Part shown: one piece after another, positions 8,565 to 17,209 of the stretch
Numbering within the stretch: position 1 is the stretch's first letter
Layout: the number at the start of each line of letters is the position of its first letter
Assembly: GCA_963766995.1 (NCBI GenBank)
Contig: CAVYCE010000003.1
Coordinates: 1,559,747-1,623,746 of the forward strand
Source: Bog-473 sp963766995
GTDB lineage: Bacteria > Actinomycetota > Acidimicrobiia > Acidimicrobiales > RAAP-2
DNA: 64,000 nucleotides
Reading direction: 5' to 3'
Notes under the pieces: model-generated
What the model was told of the DNA's origin: nothing
What the model saw: the letters and a program-made list of their open reading frames with translations, nothing else
Database searches by the model: none
Program-made: the position numbers and the translations under genes

Positions 8565-9461
8565 CTAGCGCGGCCTCGAAATGCCCATCTTGTCGTCAGC
8601 AGCCAGCACACTGCGGGCATGGCAGGTGGCCGCCGGCCGTTGACCGGTCACGGTGCAGACAGCCGCTGTGATCTCGTTGGCTGAAGCCAACACGGCCTGA
8701 GCCACTGGGCTGCCGGGGATGCTCAGGTCAGCCGCGATCTGACTCTGAGACAGTCCTTCAATGGCCGACGGCGTGAAACTGGCGCCCACCAACGTGTAGT
8801 GGTTGGCGATGTCGAGCAGAGGGAAGGTGGCGTCCGACGTGTCATAGACCGCGACCGACGCTGCCTGACGTGCCGTGGGCTTCTTCAGCGATGTGTACCG
8901 GATACCGGTCGGATTCATGGTGCTGTAGCGCTCCACGGCCTGGAGATCGACCCAGACGCTGGAGTAATTGACATGAGAGAACGTAAAGGTGGCGATACCC
9001 GAGTAGGCGTCTGAACCGCTGGACTGTATGAGCCCCAGTTGCGAAAAGGTGCCGAAGCGTGACAGGGCGATCACCAACGGCCATCGCTCGGCTGCCGCAT
9101 AAGGCGCGAACTCTGCGCCGTAGAAGAAGATCACCGGTATCAACGACACCCGCCGCGTCGAGGCCATCCACAGTGAGGGATTGTTGGTGGCCAAGGGTGC
9201 TGTGATGGTGCCCGAGTTGGAAGAGACGCCCACGGTGTTCGCTACCGAGGCCGGCACCTGGGCCAGCGCTTGCACCAAGCTCGTCGGAGCCGGGTCGAAG
9301 ACTTCTGCCGTCGTGGGCTGGTTTGAAATGGTGTCGTGACGGATGAATACCAGCGCGGCCAGCAGGATGATGGCCACGATGATCAAGCCCAGCGCCACAT
9401 AGCGCCGGGGGATCATGCGCACAACGGGCTCCGTCGCCGACTCGGGGGCACTCAGGCTCAT
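8565..9461 (-). CDS. DUF929 domain membrane-anchored protein
   Basis: About 298 aa with one N-terminal membrane helix (YVALGLIIVAIILLAALVF) and a large exported domain containing PVIFFYGAEFAPYAAAERW, the thioredoxin-fold-like core of DUF929. In thioredoxins a CxxC would occupy this position; here it reads GAEFAP, so redox catalysis by that motif is absent. Two cysteines occur near the C-terminus (AAVCTVTG and ATCHA). Its function is unknown. I prefer ATG 9461; an ATG at 9533 is also in frame but would abut the divergent Nudix gene's start. Confidence 0.7.
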   Translation of the reverse strand: MSLSAPESATEPVVRMIPRRYVALGLIIVAIILLAALVFIRHDTISNQPTTAEVFDPAPTSLVQALAQVPASVANTVGVSSNSGTITAPLATNNPSLWMASTRRVSLIPVIFFYGAEFAPYAAAERWPLVIALSRFGTFSQLGLIQSSGSDAYSGIATFTFSHVNYSSVWVDLQAVERYSTMNPTGIRYTSLKKPTARQAASVAVYDTSDATFPLLDIANHYTLVGASFTPSAIEGLSQSQIAADLSIPGSPVAQAVLASANEITAAVCTVTGQRPAATCHARSVLAADDKMGISRPR

Positions 9462-9534
9462 GGGGTTGCTCAGGTTAGACCAGGGGTCAGATCTCTCTAT
9501 GGGCGCCGGGCCCGCTGCCACTAGCCTCGCCATC

Positions 9535-10440
9535 GTGCCTCCCGCAGACGAAGTGGCTATCAGGCCGGCGGCCACTGTGATGTTGGTGCGCGACGCGCTG
9601 GAGCCTGCTGACGACCATGCGCTCGAGGTCCTGATGGTCCGACGCAATCTGAATTCGGATTTCGTGGGTGGCGCGTACGTGTTTCCAGGCGGCTCAGTCG
9701 ACCCGGCTGACGGGGGCGCCGAGGCCGAAGCGGCCTGCTACGGCCGCAGCGACGCCGAGGCCAGTGCGCTGCTGGGCATTGCCAGTGGGGGTTTGGCATA
9801 TTGGGTCGCCGTGTTGCGCGAGACCTTCGAAGAGGCAGGATTGCTCTTGGCCCAGCGACCCGATGGCCCGGCACTGCTGGCCGGGGACCCCGAAGAAGAG
9901 GCACGCTTCATTACCGAACGCGCCGCCGTGAATGCTGGCACCCGACGGTTCCTCGATCTGTGCCGGGAAGAGTCGTTGCGCCTGATGGTCGGCGACGTGC
10001 ACTACTTCGCTCACTGGATCACTCCCAAGGGCGCACCGCGGCGGTTCGACACCCGTTTCTTCGTGGCGGCAGCACCACCCGGTCAACGCGCTGCCCACGA
10101 TGCGGGAGAGACCATCGCCGAGGTGTGGATCACTCCTCAGGATGCTCTGGCCGGCCACCGCGACGGGCAGTTCGAAATCATCTTCCCGACCATCCGCAAC
10201 CTGCAGGCCATCAGCCGCTTCTCCACCAGCGCCGAGCTCCTCGCCGCGGCGGCCGAGGCCTCGCGGTCGGTGCCGACCATTGAGCCACGGGTGGTGGCAG
10301 ACGGCAATGGCGTCCGCATCGTGCTCCCAGGGGACGAGGGGTATGACGCCGCTCCCGTGCCATCGGGTGACAATGCGCCGGGCGACTTCAACGATGCCGT
10401 GCGGGCCATCTCAATGGCCGGCAACAAAGAAGACCCATGA
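9535..10440 (+). CDS. Nudix hydrolase, NUDT19-like
   Basis: A 301-aa Nudix-fold protein. The strand motif YVFPGGSVDPADGG and the metal-binding helix RETFEEAGLLL (REx2EExG core) are clear, but an insertion separates the Gly-rich strand from the helix, as in NUDT19/RP2-type enzymes that act on CoA species. Start GTG 9535 is supported by a TAGCCT box seven bases upstream, implying a leaderless mRNA; the open frame upstream to 9415 lies over the divergent DUF929 gene. It overlaps the following metallo-beta-lactamase gene by 4 bp (ATGA), so the two hydrolases are probably translated together. Confidence 0.85.
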   Translation: MPPADEVAIRPAATVMLVRDALEPADDHALEVLMVRRNLNSDFVGGAYVFPGGSVDPADGGAEAEAACYGRSDAEASALLGIASGGLAYWVAVLRETFEEAGLLLAQRPDGPALLAGDPEEEARFITERAAVNAGTRRFLDLCREESLRLMVGDVHYFAHWITPKGAPRRFDTRFFVAAAPPGQRAAHDAGETIAEVWITPQDALAGHRDGQFEIIFPTIRNLQAISRFSTSAELLAAAAEASRSVPTIEPRVVADGNGVRIVLPGDEGYDAAPVPSGDNAPGDFNDAVRAISMAGNKEDP

Positions 10441-11354
10441 TCCCGGGTGTGCCGGATTTCGGGATCGGTCCGGTCCCCATCCCGGGCACGCCTGAGGAGC
10501 TTGCTCCAGACTTCTTGCGCCTGACCGCGCCCAACCCGGGCCTGATGACGGGGCCTGGCACCAACACCTATGTGCTCGGGCACGGGGAACTGGCGGTGGT
10601 CGATCCCGGTCCCGATGACCCCGCTCATCGCGCCATTCTTCGGGCCACCGCCGCGGAGCGGGGCTCCATCGCTCACATTTTGGTGACGCATACGCACATC
10701 GACCACGCTCCGGGGGCGGCGGCGCTGGCGGCCGAGACGGGGGCCGAGGTGATCGGCTTCGCTCCGTCCGAGGGGTTCGCGCCCGATCGACGTGTGGGTG
10801 AAGGCTGGCACCTCTCCCTCTCTGGTGGAGTCGGTCTGACACTGGTGGCGGTACACACGCCCGGACACGCCTCTGACCACCTGTGCTGGCTGGTGGCTGA
10901 GCAGCACACGCTCCTTACCGGAGATCACGTCATGCACGGATCAACGGTGGTGATCCGTCCTCCCGATGGCAACCTCCGCCAGTACTTGTCCAGCCTGGAC
11001 CGTCTCCGGCATTTCGATCCACCGCTGGAGCGCCTCGCTCCGGGGCACGGCCGGATGATGGAGCGGGTGCCCGATGCGGTCGACGCACTTATCGCTCATC
11101 GGCTGGCCCGTCACGCCGTGGTGACCGAGGCGTTGGCCACCACGAAGGAGGCCACGGTGGACGACCTTTTGGGGCGGGTCTATGACGACGTGACCGAGCA
11201 GCAGCTTCCGGTAGCCAAGTTCTCCCTGTGGGCCCACCTGCGTCACTTGGCCGAGCAAGGCCGGGCCGAACCGATCGCTCCAGAGGGCGATGAAGAAGGT
11301 GTCGATGGAGTCGTCGACACCATGGAGACGCGCTGGCGCTGGGTCGAGCTCTAG
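10437..11354 (+). CDS. Metallo-beta-lactamase fold hydrolase, LACTB2-like
   Basis: A 305-aa MBL-fold enzyme. THTHIDHAPG supplies the HxHxDH zinc site, VHTPGHASDH the third metal ligand region, and LLTGDHVMHG the bridging Asp; a C-terminal winged-helix-like segment carries the late His (PGHGRMM precedes it). The layout matches LACTB2/beta-CASP-less hydrolases, some of which have RNase or hydroxyacylglutathione-hydrolase-like activity. Substrate unknown. It is coupled to the Nudix gene by ATGA and its stop overlaps the convergent mrp stop by 4 bp. Confidence 0.87.
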   Translation: MIPGVPDFGIGPVPIPGTPEELAPDFLRLTAPNPGLMTGPGTNTYVLGHGELAVVDPGPDDPAHRAILRATAAERGSIAHILVTHTHIDHAPGAAALAAETGAEVIGFAPSEGFAPDRRVGEGWHLSLSGGVGLTLVAVHTPGHASDHLCWLVAEQHTLLTGDHVMHGSTVVIRPPDGNLRQYLSSLDRLRHFDPPLERLAPGHGRMMERVPDAVDALIAHRLARHAVVTEALATTKEATVDDLLGRVYDDVTEQQLPVAKFSLWAHLRHLAEQGRAEPIAPEGDEEGVDGVVDTMETRWRWVEL

Positions 11355-12550
11355 GCCGGGAGGGAGGCCGCTGCTTCGCCTTCGGCCACGGCGGCTTCGA
11401 CCCGCTCAATGAGTCGAGCCGAGCACGATGCGGTCTCCAGCAGCGGGGCGACTTCCTCTGCCACCACGCGAGCCACTTCGGCGAAGAGGGTGGCTAACTC
11501 CCCATCTCCGCCAGCTACGGGAGTACCGGCATCGCCCGCAGGGGCCAGGTCGGGATGCAACGGGATAGACCCGACCAGCGGCACGCCGAGCGAATGGGCC
11601 AGACGTTCCCCGCCACCCGACCCGAATAGGGCGTAGGTGGTCCCGTGCTCGCAGGTGAAATCGCTCATGTTCTCGATCACACCGGCCACCCGTAAATAGC
11701 CCTTGCGCGCCATGTCGGCGGCGCGAGCCGCCACCTTCTGCGCAGCCAAGGGCGGGGTGGTCACCACCAGCATTTCCGTGCGGGGCAGGAGACGAGCCAG
11801 GCCCATCTGCACGTCGCCGGTTCCGGGCGGGAGATCGATGAGCAGGTAATCGAGATCGCCCCAGTGCGCGTCCTGGAGGAACTGCTGCACGGCTCGGTTC
11901 AGGACTAAGCCACGCCACATGATCGCCTGCTCCTCGCCGGCTAGGAACCCCATGGACAGGACTCGCACCAGGCCGGTGCCTACCTGCTTTTCCAGTGGGA
12001 CCATCTTGCCGCCGCGGGCTTCGATGTCACCCTCCATGCCCAAGAGTCGGGGTACGGAAAAGCCCCAGATGTCGGCATCAAGGATGCCGATGGTCAGGCC
12101 ACGTCGGGCCAGGGCCACGGCCAGGTTCACTGTGACCGATGACTTGCCCACGCCACCTTTGCCCGAGGCGATGGCCAGCACTCGGGTGGTGGAGGACACA
12201 TTCGTCTCGGGGGCGTCTTCGCGCGCTTTCCAGCGAGCACGGGACATGACGGCGGCGCGTTCGGCCGCATCCATGGTGGCCACTCGCACCTCGACGTCTT
12301 CCACCCAGTCGATGGACAGCACCTGGCCCACGACGTCCTTCTCAATCTGGCCCCGCAGCGGGCAGGCCGCGATGGTCAGCGCCACATCGACCACCACCTT
12401 GCCGTCGGTGACCGCGACGGCGCGCACCATGCCGAGATCGACGATGGTGTCGCCCAACTCCGGATCGATCACGGCGCGCAGGCACTGGAGGACCTGCTCC
12501 TCGCGCCCAGTAGCGGATGCGGGAAGCGCTGCTGCCTTCCCTGTGGACAT
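11351..12550 (-). CDS. mrp: Mrp/ApbC-type Fe-S cluster carrier ATPase with MIP18 domain
   Basis: A 399-aa protein: an N-terminal MIP18/DUF59 domain (about 15-95, with VIDPELGDTIVDLGMV) then a Mrp/NBP35 ATPase (P-loop SGKGGVGKS, DADIWGFS, LIDLPPGTGD). It should bind and hand over [4Fe-4S] clusters in the cytosol. The usual C-terminal CxxC is not intact: the stretch after ENMSDFT has only one Cys (CEHGTTY), so bridging-cluster binding must differ from E. coli ApbC. The start is ATG 12550, with a TAGAAT box six bases before it on the same strand. The Fe-S gene erpA is divergent. Confidence 0.9.
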   Translation of the reverse strand: MSTGKAAALPASATGREEQVLQCLRAVIDPELGDTIVDLGMVRAVAVTDGKVVVDVALTIAACPLRGQIEKDVVGQVLSIDWVEDVEVRVATMDAAERAAVMSRARWKAREDAPETNVSSTTRVLAIASGKGGVGKSSVTVNLAVALARRGLTIGILDADIWGFSVPRLLGMEGDIEARGGKMVPLEKQVGTGLVRVLSMGFLAGEEQAIMWRGLVLNRAVQQFLQDAHWGDLDYLLIDLPPGTGDVQMGLARLLPRTEMLVVTTPPLAAQKVAARAADMARKGYLRVAGVIENMSDFTCEHGTTYALFGSGGGERLAHSLGVPLVGSIPLHPDLAPAGDAGTPVAGGDGELATLFAEVARVVAEEVAPLLETASCSARLIERVEAAVAEGEAAASLPA

Positions 12551-12556
12551 GGACTC

Positions 12557-12562
12557 ATTCTA
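12557..12562 (-). promoter_or_regulatory. -10 element of leaderless mrp promoter
   Basis: TAGAAT on the minus strand lies six nucleotides before the mrp ATG, placing the transcription start at or next to the A of the start codon. No Shine-Dalgarno sequence is present. It is the cleanest match among similar boxes in this window. Confidence 0.55.
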
Positions 12563-12696
12563 CCTGCGTGGGCCCGATTTCCTCCCGTCCGGGCTCGACG
12601 TGCCCACGCGCGGTAGACCCCGGTAACATGTGGTGTTCCCACGGCGACGTGCCGAGGAATGGAAAGCGCTGCCAGGTGCGCAACGAGGAGGCTCCT

Positions 12697-13062
12697 ATGA
12701 CGACCATGACCACTTCGGTCAACATCGGGAAGAAGCCGTCTCCGGTCACGCTCACGGACGTGGCCGTGGCCAAGGTGGCCGAGCTTCTGGCCCAGGAAGA
12801 GGGCGATGCCCTGGCCCTGCGCGTGGCGGTCAAGCCGGGCGGGTGTTCGGGCTACAGCTACGAAATGTTCTTCGATTCAGAATTCATGGCCGACGACGTC
12901 GTGCGCGAGTTCGACACGGTCAAGGTCGTGGTTGATGCCGCCAGCGCCGAGTTGCTGACCGGCTCCACTTTGGACTTCAGCGATGGGCTGCAGGGCGCCG
13001 GGTTCCACATCGTGAACCCCAACGCCACCCGCACCTGCGGCTGCGGCTCCTCCTTCAGCTGA
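12697..13062 (+). CDS. erpA: HesB/IscA A-type Fe-S insertion protein
   Basis: A 121-aa A-type carrier. The three conserved cysteines are present: C in KPGGCSGYSY and the pair in TCGCGSSFS at the C-terminus. It delivers Fe-S clusters to apo-enzymes. Start ATG 12697 has GAGGAG seven bases upstream, an unambiguous ribosome site; a TAACAT box at 12624-12629 may be its -10. It is divergent from mrp, and its stop overlaps the start of the [2Fe-2S] fusion gene downstream, a plausible client. Confidence 0.93.
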   Translation: MTTMTTSVNIGKKPSPVTLTDVAVAKVAELLAQEEGDALALRVAVKPGGCSGYSYEMFFDSEFMADDVVREFDTVKVVVDAASAELLTGSTLDFSDGLQGAGFHIVNPNATRTCGCGSSFS

Positions 13063-14714
13063 GCGAATCCCCCGCGGCGCAGGCCGTCAGCTTCACTCTC
13101 AACGGCGCACACGTCACTGTCGGCGATCAGAACACCTCCCTCCTCGACGCGCTCCGCGAACAGCTGCGCTGCCGCTCGGTCAAGGACGGGTGCAGTCCAC
13201 AGGGACAGTGCGGTTGCTGCACGGTGTGGGTCGACGGCGCGGCACGCGTCTCCTGCGTCACCGCGGTGCGCCGGGTAGCTGGACGATCGGTCACCACCGT
13301 CGAAGGACTTGCCACCGACGTGCAACAGCGCTGGGCCGATGCCTTCGTCAACGAAGGGGCCAGCCAGTGCGGGTTTTGCACTCCGGGCATTGTGCTGCGG
13401 CTGTCCGCCTTGGCCGAGAGCAACCGCCCACTCAACCGGGTCGCGGTAGAGACGGCGCTGCTGGCCCACCTGTGCCGCTGCACCGGATGGCAGAGCATTG
13501 TTGATGCGGCGTGCGTGGCCTTGGGCCTGACGGAGTCGACTGCGACGGTCGAGAGGGATCCACTTTTGGCCTCCTGGCGGGCCCAGCTTGAGGGGCCGAT
13601 GTTCCAGACCTCGGACGCCAGCGTTGTCCTTGGTGACGGCGGCTTTGCCGACGACAGTGCCCCCAATGCGCCAGTGCTGCTGGGTGCTGCGGAGGCGCCG
13701 CTGGAATCGATGGCGGCTGCCCGCCAGCAGTCCGGCAAGGTGCAGGGCCGCAACAGCACGGTCCCGCTGCATCATCCCGTGCCCTTGCCCGACGGCGAAT
13801 GGGCCCTCACGCTGCAGACCACCTGGGTGGAGCCGGCCTATGTCGAGCCCGATGCCAGCTGGTGCGCGCCAGGGCAACCCCCGGCTTCACCGCTCGCCAA
13901 CGGCGGCGCCTTCGGCGGCAAGCGTCGCAGTCCTGTGCCGGGCCAAGCGCGCGCGTTGGCCGACCAGACGGGCTCTCCGGTGCGGGTGCTGTGGAGCCGT
14001 GAGGACGTCGTGCGCTTCGGACCAAAGCGTCCACCCTTAGCGCTGGGCTTGCGGGCCGATGGATCGGGTGTGCTCTGCTTGGGGCGCACTCCTGGCTCGG
14101 CCGATCTCGAGGTGCTGACCGAACGTGTGCGTCACATTGCGCCCACTGTCGAGGTGCAGATCGTCGACATTGTCGGTCCGCCCGTATCACCCGACCTGCG
14201 CGCTGCGGCATGGGTCGAGGTGGCGGCCGCCCAGTTGGCAGTGGCCCAGTTGATGTGCTCCACGTCCAGTGCGGCGGAGAGCGGGAGGGCTGAGGTCACT
14301 GCGCCGGGCGGCGGACGAGCCGCCGTGACCGTCAACACCAGCGGGCGGGGCACCGTCGACGTCGAAGTGTGGGCGGGCGAGTCATTGGATGAAGTGACGC
14401 TGCGCTCCTATGCCATGGGTGCCGTCCACCAGGCGCTGGGACTGGTGTGGAGTGAGGGCATTGCCGTCAATGACGACGGTGAACCGCAGGATCTCACCGT
14501 CCGCTCCTTTGGCATCATTTCGGCGCGAGACATGCCTGTGGTCAACATCCACATCCATGAGGAGGATGGTTGGCCGGTCAACGGTTCGGATGCGGTGTTT
14601 GCGGCGACCTTGGCCGCTGCTTGGATCGCCGAGGGATTGCCTCCCACGTGGCCCACTCGCCGCGGCGCGCGCCCACACTCCCAGTTGTCGATACCGTCTG
14701 CCCCGGTCCATTAG
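13059..14714 (+). CDS. [2Fe-2S] subunit fused to degenerate xanthine-dehydrogenase-like region
   Basis: About 551 aa. Residues 1-90 form a plant-type ferredoxin domain (GCSPQGQCGCC, then SCVTAV); 91-160 form the [2Fe-2S]-binding domain (CGFCTPGIV, then LCRCTG). Both are typical of the small subunit of xanthine dehydrogenase/CO dehydrogenase-type hydroxylases. The rest resembles scraps of the molybdopterin subunit: GGAFGGK and VLWSRED are clear, but the visible 350 residues are far short of the usual 700 or more. No FAD domain is present. The reading frame has no ATG/GTG/TTG upstream of the first cluster; a CTG at 13059 overlapping the erpA stop is the only sensible start. GTG 13224 lies inside the cluster motif. 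Confidence 0.7.
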   Translation: MSESPAAQAVSFTLNGAHVTVGDQNTSLLDALREQLRCRSVKDGCSPQGQCGCCTVWVDGAARVSCVTAVRRVAGRSVTTVEGLATDVQQRWADAFVNEGASQCGFCTPGIVLRLSALAESNRPLNRVAVETALLAHLCRCTGWQSIVDAACVALGLTESTATVERDPLLASWRAQLEGPMFQTSDASVVLGDGGFADDSAPNAPVLLGAAEAPLESMAAARQQSGKVQGRNSTVPLHHPVPLPDGEWALTLQTTWVEPAYVEPDASWCAPGQPPASPLANGGAFGGKRRSPVPGQARALADQTGSPVRVLWSREDVVRFGPKRPPLALGLRADGSGVLCLGRTPGSADLEVLTERVRHIAPTVEVQIVDIVGPPVSPDLRAAAWVEVAAAQLAVAQLMCSTSSAAESGRAEVTAPGGGRAAVTVNTSGRGTVDVEVWAGESLDEVTLRSYAMGAVHQALGLVWSEGIAVNDDGEPQDLTVRSFGIISARDMPVVNIHIHEEDGWPVNGSDAVFAATLAAAWIAEGLPPTWPTRRGARPHSQLSIPSAPVH

Positions 14715-14732
14715 GCCGCGAGAGGAGCATTC

Positions 14733-15101
14733 ATGAGTCCAGCCGTTGGTCCGTACTCGCCCGTTCGCCGTGCCGGTGATTGGGTCATCACCTCGGGACA
14801 GGTAGGCCTGTCCACCGACAACTTGGGCAATTCGGCCTTGGCTGCCGGCGGCACCTTGCCCGAGCTCCGTCAGGCCCTCGAGAACGTGTCGGCGGTGCTC
14901 AGCCAGGAGGGGGCCAGTCTCGACGACGTGGTGAAGACCACGCTCTATCTCATCGACATGAGCGAGTTCGCCGCGGTGAACGAGGTGTGGGTGGAGTACT
15001 TCACCGATGACCGCCCGACCCGGTCAGCGGTGGCCGTGGCCGCGCTACCGATTGGGGCGCGGGTGGAAGTCGAAGCTTGGGCCTACGCCCCGTTGCGCTG
15101 A
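14733..15101 (+). CDS. RidA family (YjgF/YER057c/UK114) protein
   Basis: A 122-aa Rid protein. The substrate-binding Arg in PIGARVEVEAWA near the C-terminus is present, as are GPYSP near the N-terminus and RPTRSAVAVAALP. RidA enzymes hydrolyse reactive enamine/imine intermediates from PLP enzymes; some relatives act on other imines. GAGAGGAG eight bases before ATG 14733 sets the start. It follows the [2Fe-2S] fusion gene by 18 bases and may be in the same transcript; its 3' end overlaps the convergent GlnR-like gene. Confidence 0.87.
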   Translation: MSPAVGPYSPVRRAGDWVITSGQVGLSTDNLGNSALAAGGTLPELRQALENVSAVLSQEGASLDDVVKTTLYLIDMSEFAAVNEVWVEYFTDDRPTRSAVAVAALPIGARVEVEAWAYAPLR

Positions 15102-15799
15102 GTCAGCCCAGGGTGCCAGGCCACCTGGCCGAAGCGGTAGCCCACTGAGCGCACCGTTTGGATGAGGTGCGCGTGTTCTTCACCCAACTTGGCTCGCAGC
15201 CGTCTGATGTGCACGTCCACCGTGCGGGCACCGCCGTAATACTCGTAGCCCCAGACTCGGCTGAGCAACGTCTCCCGGGTGAACACCTTGGCCGGATGGC
15301 CAGCTAAGAAGCGCAGCAGCTCGTACTCCATGTAGGTGAGGTCGAGCACACGGCCCGAGACCGCAGCTTGATACGTCTCGAGATTGAGCAACAAGGGCCC
15401 GTACTCAATGAGATCGGGTCGCATGCTCTGTCCGGTGCGCCAGAAGAGGTGCTGCAGGCGCGCCACCAGCTCCTCGGGTCGGGCCGGTAAGACGCAGAAG
15501 TCATCGAACAGGTCGTCGCGCAGCAAGAGGTCGGCCACTTGCTCGGTCCGGATCACCAGTAACAGAGGGCTCATCGGTACCTCGCGCATGCGCACGTGTC
15601 GGCAGAAGGCCACGGCGGCTGACATGTCGGTGTCGGCCACCACCAACACGCCCGACCAGCCGTCGGACTGACCATCGCCGCCGGAGTTCTCGGCCACGTC
15701 CTCCGGGCGCGCCACGGCGTGATGGCCCAAGCCCGCGCTCTGCAGGGCCAAGGTCACCTCGGCCGGTAACTCGGTGGGATAGCAAAGTAGGGGATCCAT
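15083..15799 (-). CDS. GlnR-like OmpR-family response regulator
   Basis: A 238-aa protein with a divergent receiver domain and a C-terminal winged helix. The C-terminus (RVLDLTYMEYELLRFLA, VWGYEYYGGARTVDVHIRR, TVRSVGYRF) closely resembles actinobacterial GlnR, the global nitrogen regulator. The receiver lacks a convincing canonical acidic pocket, as GlnR does, so it may work without phosphorylation. Start ATG 15799 falls 11 bases after the glnA stop on the same strand, so it is probably co-transcribed with glutamine synthetase, a gene GlnR typically controls. An alternative start at 15841 would overlap glnA. Confidence 0.78.
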   Translation of the reverse strand: MDPLLCYPTELPAEVTLALQSAGLGHHAVARPEDVAENSGGDGQSDGWSGVLVVADTDMSAAVAFCRHVRMREVPMSPLLLVIRTEQVADLLLRDDLFDDFCVLPARPEELVARLQHLFWRTGQSMRPDLIEYGPLLLNLETYQAAVSGRVLDLTYMEYELLRFLAGHPAKVFTRETLLSRVWGYEYYGGARTVDVHIRRLRAKLGEEHAHLIQTVRSVGYRFGQVAWHPGLTQRNGA

Positions 15800-15809
15800 T
15801 AGATGCGAC

Positions 15810-17144
15810 TCACAGGAGGGGCAGGTAACGGTCGAGCTCAAACTGGGTCACCTGCGACTGGTAGGCCTCCCACTCCTCTCGCTTGTTGCGGATGAACCAC
15901 TCGAAGACATGGTCGCCCAGGGTCTCGGCCAACAGTTCGGAGCGCTCCATCTCATTGACCGCGTCATGGAGGCTGGGCGGGAGCGAGACAATCTCCTTGG
16001 CACCCAACTCCTTGCGAGAGAGGGTGAAGAGGTTGGCGTCGGCCTCGGCCGGCAGCGGGTAGCCCTCGGAAATGCCGCGCAGTCCTGCTGCCAAAATGAC
16101 AGCGAAGGCGAGATACGGATTGCAGGCGCTGTCGGGTGCCCGGTATTCGAGCCGAGTCGATTCGGGCTTGCCGTGCTTGACCACAGGCACGCGCACCAAG
16201 GCCGAACGGTTGTTGCGGGCCCAACTGACGTGGACCGGGGCCTCGTAGCCGCCGATGAGTCGCTTGTAGGAGTTCACCCACTGGTTGGTGACGGCGGTGA
16301 TCTCGCGGGCGTGATGCAGTAGCCCGGCAATGAACTGGCGGGCTATGTCGGACAGACCGTACTGGTCGCTCTCGTCAATAAAGGCGTTCTGCTCGCCTTG
16401 CCAGAGCGAAATGTGGGTGTGCATGCCCGAACCCTGCACCCCGCCCAGCGGCTTGGGCATGAAACTGGCGAATACGCCCTCACGCCGCGCCATCTCTTTG
16501 ATCACCATTCGAGTCGTCATCACGGTGTCGGCCATGGTCAGGGCGTCGGTGTAGCGAAGGTCGATTTCATGCTGGCTGCGGGCATCCTCATGCTGGGTGT
16601 GCTCGACCGGAATGCCCATTTCCTCGAGCATCAGTACGGAGCGGCGGCGCAGGTCACTGGTGAGGTCGGCCACGCTCAGGTCGAAGTAAGAGCCCGAGTC
16701 CAGTCCCTGCGGCCCTCGGACCGGGTCGGCATCGGCGAAGTAGAAGTACTCGATTTCTGGTGCCACGAAGAACGTGTATCCCAGCGAACGAGCGTGCTCA
16801 AGGGTGCGGCGCAGAGCGTGGCGGGGGTCACCCTCGAAGGGCGACCCGTCCAGGTTGGCAATGTCGCAGAAGACCCGGGCCACCGAGGAGTCGTCATCGT
16901 GCCAAGGGAGCAGCTGGAAGGTCTTCGGATCGGGCCGAGCCAGCACGTCGGCTTCCTGCACGCGGCTGAAGCCGTCGATGGCCGAGCCATCGAAGGTCAT
17001 GCCCTCGTTGAGAGCGTTCTCCAGCTCGGCCGAGGTGATGTTGAACCCCTTGGGGGTCCCCAGGACATCGGTAAACCACAGCTGGACGAAGCGTATGCCC
17101 CGCTCCTCCACGGTCCTGAGCACGTAGTCACGCTGGCTTTGCAC
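15810..17144 (-). CDS. Type I glutamine synthetase, GlnA2-like
   Basis: A 444-aa GS-I enzyme making glutamine (or a gamma-glutamyl amide) from glutamate, ammonia or amine, and ATP. Motifs: FDGSAIDGF, APEIEYFYF, the ATP-site stretch ASFMPKPLGGVQGSGMHTHIS, and NQWVNSYKRL. Length and sequence resemble mycobacterial GlnA2 more than GlnA1. At the adenylylation site NLYDL reads NLFTL, so the target Tyr is absent and adenylylation control is excluded. The start is GTG 17144; upstream codons to 17441 are low-complexity and overlap the divergent hydrolase. It is followed by the GlnR-like gene. Confidence 0.9.
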   Translation of the reverse strand: MQSQRDYVLRTVEERGIRFVQLWFTDVLGTPKGFNITSAELENALNEGMTFDGSAIDGFSRVQEADVLARPDPKTFQLLPWHDDDSSVARVFCDIANLDGSPFEGDPRHALRRTLEHARSLGYTFFVAPEIEYFYFADADPVRGPQGLDSGSYFDLSVADLTSDLRRRSVLMLEEMGIPVEHTQHEDARSQHEIDLRYTDALTMADTVMTTRMVIKEMARREGVFASFMPKPLGGVQGSGMHTHISLWQGEQNAFIDESDQYGLSDIARQFIAGLLHHAREITAVTNQWVNSYKRLIGGYEAPVHVSWARNNRSALVRVPVVKHGKPESTRLEYRAPDSACNPYLAFAVILAAGLRGISEGYPLPAEADANLFTLSRKELGAKEIVSLPPSLHDAVNEMERSELLAETLGDHVFEWFIRNKREEWEAYQSQVTQFELDRYLPLL

Positions 17145-17197
17145 CGCTACAGCTTCGCAGGTGGGCGACGCCCTCCGCCCATCCGGGTGGTCGTCGG

Positions 17198-17203
17198 TAC
17201 GCT
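17198..17203 (+). promoter_or_regulatory. -10 element of leaderless hydrolase promoter
   Basis: TACGCT lies six nucleotides before the GTG at 17210, the same geometry as at mrp, nadE and others here. It supports that GTG as the true start. Confidence 0.4.
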
Positions 17204-17209
17204 TCGAGG

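Noticed and set aside
10137..10937. Antisense ORF of 266 codons over the Nudix and MBL genes
   Set aside because: Complement of two well-supported genes in high-GC DNA; no domain recognisable.
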